Source: Candidatus Nomurabacteria bacterium RIFCSPLOWO2_01_FULL_42_17
Lineage (GTDB): Bacteria > Patescibacteriota > Minisyncoccia > Phycocordibacterales > UBA9973
Length of the DNA: 46,396 nucleotides
Direction of reading: 5' to 3'
Assembly: GCA_001785985.1 (NCBI GenBank)
Contig: MFVE01000006.1
Coordinates: 33,049-79,444 of the forward strand
A program made the position numbers and the translations under genes. Below, piece by piece: positions 41,144 to 46,396 of the stretch; positions within the stretch are counted from its first letter, which is position 1; each line of letters opens with the position of its first letter. The notes below the pieces were generated by a model, which saw only the letters and a program-made list of their open reading frames with translations, was not told the DNA's origin and ran no database searches.

Positions 41144-42019
41144 TTACCGCATAATAAATCGACGTTCTTTCAGCCGATTACGTAGTTTCGAGAAAATCTG
41201 CTTCTCGATTTTACAAACACATTGGCGTGATACACCGAAGTGTTTGGCGATTTGTTTCATCGTCTTTTGTTCTGATTCTATTCCAAAGTGCCAGCGAACG
41301 ATGCTTAGCTCGCGCTCGGAAAGCGCTTTCCTAAGTATTTCGACTAACTCCTCTTTTTCAGCTCTCTCCTCGAACTCTTCTGAGGGTGAAAGCGCTTTTT
41401 CGTCAGGAATAATTTCAAAGAGATGACTTTCTTTACCGTCGCCGTTCCTGCCGATCGGAGCATGTAACGAAATCGGCTGTTTTACCGCATCACGCCACCT
41501 TCTGACAAGTTTCTCCGACATGCCCATAGCCTTGCCGATCTGTTTGTCGGTAGGTTCCTCCTCGAACTTTACATAGAGTTTTTTGGTGATACCATTGACA
41601 CTCTTAAATCTCTCCATAGCGTCGCCAGGTATCCTAATGGTCCTAGGAAGCCAGGTTAGGGCTCGTTTTATTTTTTGCTTTATCCACCAGACAGCATAAG
41701 TGGATAGCCTGCACCTCTTTTTCTCGCTGAATCTTTCCACCGCTTTCATCAGCCCAGTGTTTCCTTCACTGATGAGGTCCAAAAGAGGTAGTCCCATGTC
41801 TGTATAATGGGACGCAATTTTCACTACAAAACGAAGATTGCTGTTTATTAGTGCCTCCCGGGCTTTTTTGTCACCTTTTTTCATGCGACGAAAAAGTTCC
41901 TGCTCTTGTTTCATACTAAGTCGGTCGAATTGGCCCATGTCTCGCAGATAGAGATGGAGAGCCGTTTTTTCATCGGCCTCCACGGCATCCTCTAAAGCAT
42001 GATGATTCAAGTTTTCCAT
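41144..42019 (-). CDS. Primary-type sigma70 factor with altered region 4.2
   Basis: A 291-residue group 1/2 sigma factor. Region 1.2/2.1 has DAVEADEKTALHLYLRDMG and NLRFVVKIASHYTDMGLPLLDLISEG. Regions 2.3-2.4 have RLSTYAVWWIKQKIKRAL. Region 3 and a long region 4 follow, with TMKQIAKHFGVSRQCVCKIEKQ. Canonical region 4.2 reads SRERVRQIE; here the -35 reading helix has RQCVCK. It could be the main sigma with relaxed -35 contact, fitting the weak -35 boxes seen in the window, or an alternative one. GAGGAAGG lies six bases before the ATG, just after a CGCC/GGCG hairpin. Confidence 0.92.
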   Translation of the reverse strand: MENLNHHALEDAVEADEKTALHLYLRDMGQFDRLSMKQEQELFRRMKKGDKKAREALINSNLRFVVKIASHYTDMGLPLLDLISEGNTGLMKAVERFSEKKRCRLSTYAVWWIKQKIKRALTWLPRTIRIPGDAMERFKSVNGITKKLYVKFEEEPTDKQIGKAMGMSEKLVRRWRDAVKQPISLHAPIGRNGDGKESHLFEIIPDEKALSPSEEFEERAEKEELVEILRKALSERELSIVRWHFGIESEQKTMKQIAKHFGVSRQCVCKIEKQIFSKLRNRLKERRFIMR

Positions 42020-42150
42020 ATTTGCCTTCCTCGCCGATAGGCGTTGTTATGCTCTGACTTTGGTCGGAGCGGGTTTAACTATCATTTTTCAAAGAATTCT
42101 TACCAATTTTTATATCATACAATGTATCAAAAGTCAAATCAGCCAAATGT

Positions 42151-42156
42151 TAAGAT
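42151..42156 (+). promoter_or_regulatory. -10 box of the DUF2914 gene (leaderless)
   Basis: TAAGAT, six bases, ATG 42163. Confidence 0.55.
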
Positions 42157-42162
42157 GTATAG

Positions 42163-43248
42163 ATGCGCATGTTAAAACCCGTTACTAATTTTTATACCAG
42201 ATTTGAACATCCGATTTCATCCCTCTTTCTGATTTTTGGATTCGTCTTTGACGCTTTGACCTTGAAGCGCGTAGATACGCTTTGGGAGAATCTCTGGATC
42301 GTGAGCTATCTGATAATTATCGGGGCCTTTATCGCATTCATTCACATCAGAGAAGATAAGTCTGGAGGCGAGAAAAATCTCACTAAGGCTCATTTTTGGT
42401 CTGTGAATATACTTCAGTTTGCCTTTGGAGGTGTTTTCTCAGCTTATTTAGTCCTATATTTTCGGAGCGCAGATATCATGGTGGCATGGCCATTCATCGC
42501 TCTTCTCGCGACGATTTTTATTGCTAATGAATTTTTCAAAAAACACTACGTCAGACTTGGCCTTCAAATAAGTTTGTATTTTCTTGCGATCTATTCATTC
42601 ATGATTTTCTTAATGCCGGTAATCCTGCACAAGATAGGCTCTTGGATATTTTTACTCTCTGGCTTGCTTAGCCTTTTGCTTATCACTCTCTTTATCAAGG
42701 TTTTATTTCGTTTTACAAAAGACAAGTTTGCTAAAAGTAAGAGATTGGTAATATTTTTAATTTCAAGTATTTTTATTTTAGTTAATTTGCTTTATTTTCT
42801 AAATCTGATTCCTCCGATCCCACTTTCACTAAAAGATGTTGGCATGTATCATACAGTGCATAAAACAGAACATGGATATGTCATTATTGATGAAGAACAC
42901 AGTTGGAAAGATTATTTCAATTTATATCCTGATTTCAATAAGACGCCGAATTCCTCTATCTATGCTTTTAGCGCTGTTTTTTCTCCTAAAAATTTGGATA
43001 TTACCATTTTGCATGAGTGGCAACGTTATGATGAAAAAGGGGAGAAGTGGATAACGGAAAGCATCATACATTTGCCGGTAATTGGTGGGCGAGACAGAGG
43101 CTTCCGTACATATTCTAAACGTTCAAATCTAGCAGCCGGCAAATGGCGAGTAAACGTCAAAACCGAAGAAGGAAAGTTGATCGGGCGAATGCGATTTACG
43201 ATCGTACTGGTGGATACGAACCCGCCACTTAAGATTTTGATAAAATAG
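42163..43248 (+). CDS. DUF2914-domain membrane protein
   Basis: A 361-residue protein with about seven membrane helices in residues 15-220, then an extracytoplasmic C-terminal domain of DUF2914 type. The domain reads TILHEWQRYDEKGEKW, IIHLPVIGGRDRGFRTYSKR and GKWRVNVKTEEGKLIGRMRF, which is the family pattern of alternating strands with conserved Trp and Arg. Function of the family is unknown; a sensor or envelope role is guessed from topology. It starts at a leaderless -10. Its 3' end overlaps that of the HAD gene by 20 bases. Confidence 0.83.
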   Translation: MRMLKPVTNFYTRFEHPISSLFLIFGFVFDALTLKRVDTLWENLWIVSYLIIIGAFIAFIHIREDKSGGEKNLTKAHFWSVNILQFAFGGVFSAYLVLYFRSADIMVAWPFIALLATIFIANEFFKKHYVRLGLQISLYFLAIYSFMIFLMPVILHKIGSWIFLLSGLLSLLLITLFIKVLFRFTKDKFAKSKRLVIFLISSIFILVNLLYFLNLIPPIPLSLKDVGMYHTVHKTEHGYVIIDEEHSWKDYFNLYPDFNKTPNSSIYAFSAVFSPKNLDITILHEWQRYDEKGEKWITESIIHLPVIGGRDRGFRTYSKRSNLAAGKWRVNVKTEEGKLIGRMRFTIVLVDTNPPLKILIK

Positions 43249-43780
43249 AAGTTAATTTCTGAAAACCTTGTTCATCATAGAGAATTGTTTTTAAGTTTGG
43301 ATATTTCACAAAATTTAGATCTGCAAAATGTTTAGCTTTGTCATCAATAAACACTACCTCTTCGTCTTTATGTCTCTCGCATATTTTTTCTATCGCTTCT
43401 TTTTTACCCTCTGGCACAATATTAATTTCAGTAAAAAATGATTCAATTCCTGTATTTTGTATTTTATCTTTCTGCCATGCCTCATCTGCGCTATGAGTTA
43501 CAATGTAACAATTTTCTTTCCCCAATTTCTTAACAATGTCTAGTAAATCTTTGTTTATAAAATTTTTACTATCATCCAGTAATTTTACATATAAATTTCC
43601 TTTCACTGAAAAATGATCCAATATCTTTCTGAGCCCAAATTGGGCTCCCCCTACTTTTTTATAATATTCTTCTGCCTCGGCACGCGACACTCCGGCTTTT
43701 TCTAAAGATACATACATATGTTCCTTAAATTTTTTTGTATTATGAAACAATACATCGTCAAAATCAAAAATGAATTTCAT
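43229..43780 (-). CDS. HAD-superfamily hydrolase
   Basis: A 183-residue Rossmann-fold phosphatase-like protein. Motif I is FDFDDVLFHN, with nucleophile and acid Asp. Motif II is YIVTHSADEAW (Thr/Ser), a Lys follows in VPEGKKEAIEK, and motif IV is VVFIDDKAKHF. All four catalytic elements are present; the cap is a small helical C1 insert. The substrate is unknown. It lies five bases downstream of yvcK on the same strand and overlaps the convergent DUF2914 gene. Confidence 0.88.
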   Translation of the reverse strand: MKFIFDFDDVLFHNTKKFKEHMYVSLEKAGVSRAEAEEYYKKVGGAQFGLRKILDHFSVKGNLYVKLLDDSKNFINKDLLDIVKKLGKENCYIVTHSADEAWQKDKIQNTGIESFFTEINIVPEGKKEAIEKICERHKDEEVVFIDDKAKHFADLNFVKYPNLKTILYDEQGFQKLTSILSKS

Positions 43781-43785
43781 ATTAG

Positions 43786-44760
43786 TTATTTGATTATATT
43801 TATGATACTTTGGGCTAATTTTTCTGAATCATGCCTTATAAAACTTCGAATATTTTGTAAAACATCAGCTTTACTGTATGTAATAAATGAATTTGACAAC
43901 AATGCTTCCCGAATAACTTTTTCATTCTTTAAATCATCAGTAACCAGAACTCCATCTCCTTCTTGGAGTTTATAGTGCTTTATTTGTTCAGCAGATAAGG
44001 GTTCATTATTAACTAATATAATATCAACAGATTTTCCAAGATATGATTCTATATCTCTGACATAATCACTCACTTTCCAATCCTTCGTGTGTCCCTGCTT
44101 GTTGGTGAGATTGATTGGAAAAATTATTTGTGCCTTACTTTCGCTTATCGCTTCTTTAAAACCATTCACGATAAGGTTTGGGATCACAGAACAATAATAA
44201 TTTCCAGGGCCAAGAATAATATAATCGGCATTTTTTATTGCCAAACGCGCATTTTCATTTAGTTCAACATTATTTTTATAGAAAACCTTTTTAATACCGA
44301 CGCTCTGAAGATCTGAATGATTAATTTTGTTTTCTCCTTCAATTAATGTTCCATCAGAAAGCAGAACAGACAATTGAGCTTTATTTTTTGTCACTGGTAC
44401 GACATTTCCCTTCACTTTTAAAATTTCTGACGCTACTTCTACTCCCTTAACAAAATCTCCTGTAACTTTTTCCAAAGTAGCTAGAAAAATATTACCAAAA
44501 CTATGGCCGGTCAAAGTTCCTTCGCTAAATCTATAATTCATAAGTTCTCGCACTACGTTACTATTTTCACTTAAAGCGACCAGGCATTGTCTCACATCTC
44601 CAGGAGGCAACACTCCGAGTTCATCTCGCAAGACCCCCGTAGATCCGCCGTCATCCGCCATCGAGACAAGCGCCGTCAAAGAAACATCCTCTAGATTTTT
44701 AAGTCCAGATAAAACAGTATAGCTGCCGGTACCACCACCCACAGTCACAATATTTTTCAT
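43786..44760 (-). CDS. yvcK: YvcK/CofD-family gluconeogenesis factor
   Basis: A 324-residue protein of the CofD/YvcK family that binds UDP-sugars and controls carbon flow into cell-wall precursors in Bacillus. The N-terminus VTVGGGTGSYTVLSGLK, the loop SMADDGGSTGVLRDELG, PPGDVRQCLVAL, LTGHSFGNIFLATLEKVTG and DYIILGPGNYYCSVIPNL are all family hallmarks. It lacks nothing obvious. TAATAT (44772-44767) six bases upstream gives a leaderless start. It is divergent from glmS, a sensible partner because both act at the UDP-GlcNAc branch. Confidence 0.95.
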   Translation of the reverse strand: MKNIVTVGGGTGSYTVLSGLKNLEDVSLTALVSMADDGGSTGVLRDELGVLPPGDVRQCLVALSENSNVVRELMNYRFSEGTLTGHSFGNIFLATLEKVTGDFVKGVEVASEILKVKGNVVPVTKNKAQLSVLLSDGTLIEGENKINHSDLQSVGIKKVFYKNNVELNENARLAIKNADYIILGPGNYYCSVIPNLIVNGFKEAISESKAQIIFPINLTNKQGHTKDWKVSDYVRDIESYLGKSVDIILVNNEPLSAEQIKHYKLQEGDGVLVTDDLKNEKVIREALLSNSFITYSKADVLQNIRSFIRHDSEKLAQSIINIIK

Positions 44761-44766
44761 TCTCTA

Positions 44767-44799
44767 ATATTAGCCTAAAGTCTTAAATTTTGCTATCAT
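44767..44799. promoter_or_regulatory. Divergent promoters of yvcK and glmS
   Basis: Minus strand TAATAT (44772-44767), six bases, yvcK ATG 44760. Plus strand TATCAT (44794-44799), seven bases, glmS ATG 44807. Both lie in a 46-base gap. Confidence 0.55.
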
Positions 44800-44806
44800 T
44801 TTAACC

Positions 44807-46396
44807 ATGTGTGGCATTGTCGGATACATCGGAAAAAGGGAAGCATGGCCAGTCTTAATCAAAGGATTAGAACGGCTGGAATACCGCGGCTATGATTCCG
44901 CGGGAATTGCTTTACTAAAAAAAGACACTTTTTCGGTTTATAAAAAAAAGGGCAGAGTTGCGGAATTGTCTAAATTCGTAAAGGAAAAAAGCGAACTTTC
45001 GGGTGGACTGGGTATCGCTCACACTCGTTGGGCTACACACGGCATACCTTCCGATAAAAATGCTCATCCGCATATATCTAACAACGGAGATATCGCAATA
45101 GTCCACAACGGAATATTTGAAAATTATCTTTCAATAAAAAAAATATTAACTCATAAAGGATATAAATTTAAAAGCGAGACAGATACCGAAGTTCTGGCAA
45201 ATTTGATTGAAGATATAAAAAAAAATGCAAAAGTTTCAATAGATGAAGCAGTACGGCTCGCGCTTGCGGAGGTCATCGGGGCTTACGCTATCTTAGTTTT
45301 ATCCAAGGATGAACCGGGTGTGATGGTAATAGCTAAGGTAGGCAGTCCGGTAGTCATCGGCATAGGTAAAGATGAATTTTTCGTAGCTTCTGACGCCACC
45401 CCGATCATTGAACATACAAAAAAAGCAGTTTATTTAGAAGATGGAGAAATGGCCGTAATCAAAAGAGGTAAACTTTCCATAAAAACAATCCAAAATAAAA
45501 TAATAAAAAATCCCTACGTCCATACCCTAAAAACAAAAATAGAAGAGCTGGAGAAAGGAGGCTATCCGCATTTTATGCTCAAAGAAATTTTCGAGCAACC
45601 AGAATCCTTGAGAAATACTATCCGAGGAAGAATTGTGTATGACAAAGGAAATGTAAAATTCGGCGGGTTGGAAAAATTTGGAAAGGAACTCAAAAATTTG
45701 CGCAATCTTACAATCACAGGAATGGGGACGGCGCGTTTTGCCGGCTTGATAGGTGAATATATGTTTGAAGATTTAGCTGGCATACCAACAAAAGTTGAAT
45801 ATGCTTCAGAATTTACATATCGCAACACAGCGACGCATCTCCATACAGGCCTTATCGCTGTCTCGCAATCTGGAGAGACTGCTGATACCCTGAATGCTAT
45901 TAAAAAAGCTAAAAGGGAAAAAATGTTTACATTAGGAATTGTGAACGTCATTGGATCAAGTATTGCCCGAGAAGTAAATGCTGGAATTTACAATCACGTA
46001 GGGCCTGAAACAGCGGTGGCTTCAACTAAAGCATCGACTTCGCAGGTGCTTTTGCTTGCAATGCTGGCCCTCTATCTAGGGCGAATGCGCGGAGTGTCGA
46101 AATCTAAAAGCCAAGAAATTTTAAAAGAAATTCAAAAACTGCCAGATTTAGCGGAGACGATTCTTAAAAAAGCAAAAGACATAAAAAAATTGGCAAAAAA
46201 ATATAAGAACTCCAAAAATTTCTTTTTTCTTGGACGTAAATACAATGCGGGAACGGCGATGGAGGGGTCGCTCAAAATGAAAGAGTGTTCTTATATTCAT
46301 GCCGAAGGATGCAATGCGACAGAACTCAAACACGGCCCTCTTTCACTTATTGATAAAAATTTTCCTTCGCTCGTCATTGCGCCCAAAGACAGCATG
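44807..46396 (+). CDS. glmS: Glutamine--fructose-6-phosphate aminotransferase (partial, runs off the window)
   Basis: 530 residues are visible and the frame is open at the last base, so about 60-80 residues are missing. The enzyme makes glucosamine-6-phosphate for peptidoglycan. The N-terminal Cys2 nucleophile is in MCGIVGYIGKRE. The glutaminase domain keeps YRGYDSAGIA, AHTRWATHG and HNGIFENY. The first SIS domain has ITGMGTARFAG, SQSGETADTLNA and VASTKASTSQV. The second shows FFFLGRKYNAGTAMEGSLKMKE and ATELKHGPLSLID. Only the final SIS strands are cut off. It shares a divergent promoter region with yvcK. Confidence 0.97.
   Translation, partial: MCGIVGYIGKREAWPVLIKGLERLEYRGYDSAGIALLKKDTFSVYKKKGRVAELSKFVKEKSELSGGLGIAHTRWATHGIPSDKNAHPHISNNGDIAIVHNGIFENYLSIKKILTHKGYKFKSETDTEVLANLIEDIKKNAKVSIDEAVRLALAEVIGAYAILVLSKDEPGVMVIAKVGSPVVIGIGKDEFFVASDATPIIEHTKKAVYLEDGEMAVIKRGKLSIKTIQNKIIKNPYVHTLKTKIEELEKGGYPHFMLKEIFEQPESLRNTIRGRIVYDKGNVKFGGLEKFGKELKNLRNLTITGMGTARFAGLIGEYMFEDLAGIPTKVEYASEFTYRNTATHLHTGLIAVSQSGETADTLNAIKKAKREKMFTLGIVNVIGSSIAREVNAGIYNHVGPETAVASTKASTSQVLLLAMLALYLGRMRGVSKSKSQEILKEIQKLPDLAETILKKAKDIKKLAKKYKNSKNFFFLGRKYNAGTAMEGSLKMKECSYIHAEGCNATELKHGPLSLIDKNFPSLVIAPKDSM

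Overview
The window reads as chromosome from a Candidate Phyla Radiation bacterium (Patescibacteria, most likely Parcubacteria). The basis is compact A+T-rich coding, reduced proteins (DnaX without its zinc module, a 136-residue ATP synthase delta), tRNA genes mostly without encoded CCA, and N-terminal 'KGF + hydrophobic' membrane anchors. This taxonomic call is inference; no rRNA is present. Almost all genes are housekeeping, and I see no phage, IS element or CRISPR array.

Layout. 1-1430: tail of a probable cell-wall enzyme, then rpmE-prfA. 1437-1938: an RRM RNA-binding protein with its own leader and terminator. 1940-2011: tRNA-Ile. 2096-8893: full F1Fo ATP synthase operon (atpI-like, B, E, F, H, A, G, D, C). 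8916-11749: a disturbed segment with a membrane-anchored protein, a chimeric rsmI/atpC pseudogene, a sigma54-activator-like AAA+ regulator lacking a proper GAFTGA loop, and intact rsmI. 11820-18899: two small unknowns, mreB, a HolB-like clamp-loader subunit, frr, rseP-like protease, M24 peptidase, ddl, alr. 18967-19908: rpmG, a 28-residue membrane peptide, tRNA-Trp, a YvlD-type membrane protein. 20007-24119: a thiamine-diphosphate enzyme paired with a succinate-semialdehyde-type dehydrogenase, then a sugar isomerase-like protein. 24212-33801: miaA, murA, tRNA-Leu, parB, rel, topA, hicBA, glnA (type II), dprA. 33816-38067: serS, ftsQ-like, dus, dnaX. 38070-42019: ECF sigma factor, two secreted surface proteins, tRNA-Gln, a small membrane protein, a primary-type sigma factor. 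42163-46396: DUF2914 membrane protein, HAD phosphatase, yvcK, glmS (cut by the window end).

How the genes work together. Envelope building dominates: mreB, murA, ddl, alr, glmS, yvcK, ftsQ-like and rseP supply precursors, shape and division. Energy comes from the ATP synthase, and possibly from a 2-oxoglutarate to succinate bypass encoded at 20007-23022. Replication and repair (dnaX, holB-like, topA, parB, dprA) and translation (prfA, frr, rsmI, serS, dus, miaA, rpmE, rpmG) fill most of the rest.

The strongest unexplained signals are regulatory and structural. (1) Eighteen genes on both strands have a -10 hexamer ending exactly six bases before the start codon, which predicts leaderless mRNAs. 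A smaller set instead has Shine-Dalgarno leaders and dedicated terminators. (2) A ~70-bp inverted element occurs twice, each time abutting a start codon. (3) Short perfect palindromes of differing sequence sit inside or at the ends of essential genes. (4) A conserved terminator-like element follows two unrelated minus-strand genes. (5) The ThDP enzyme/SSADH pair matches the gene arrangement of the cyanobacterial TCA bypass.
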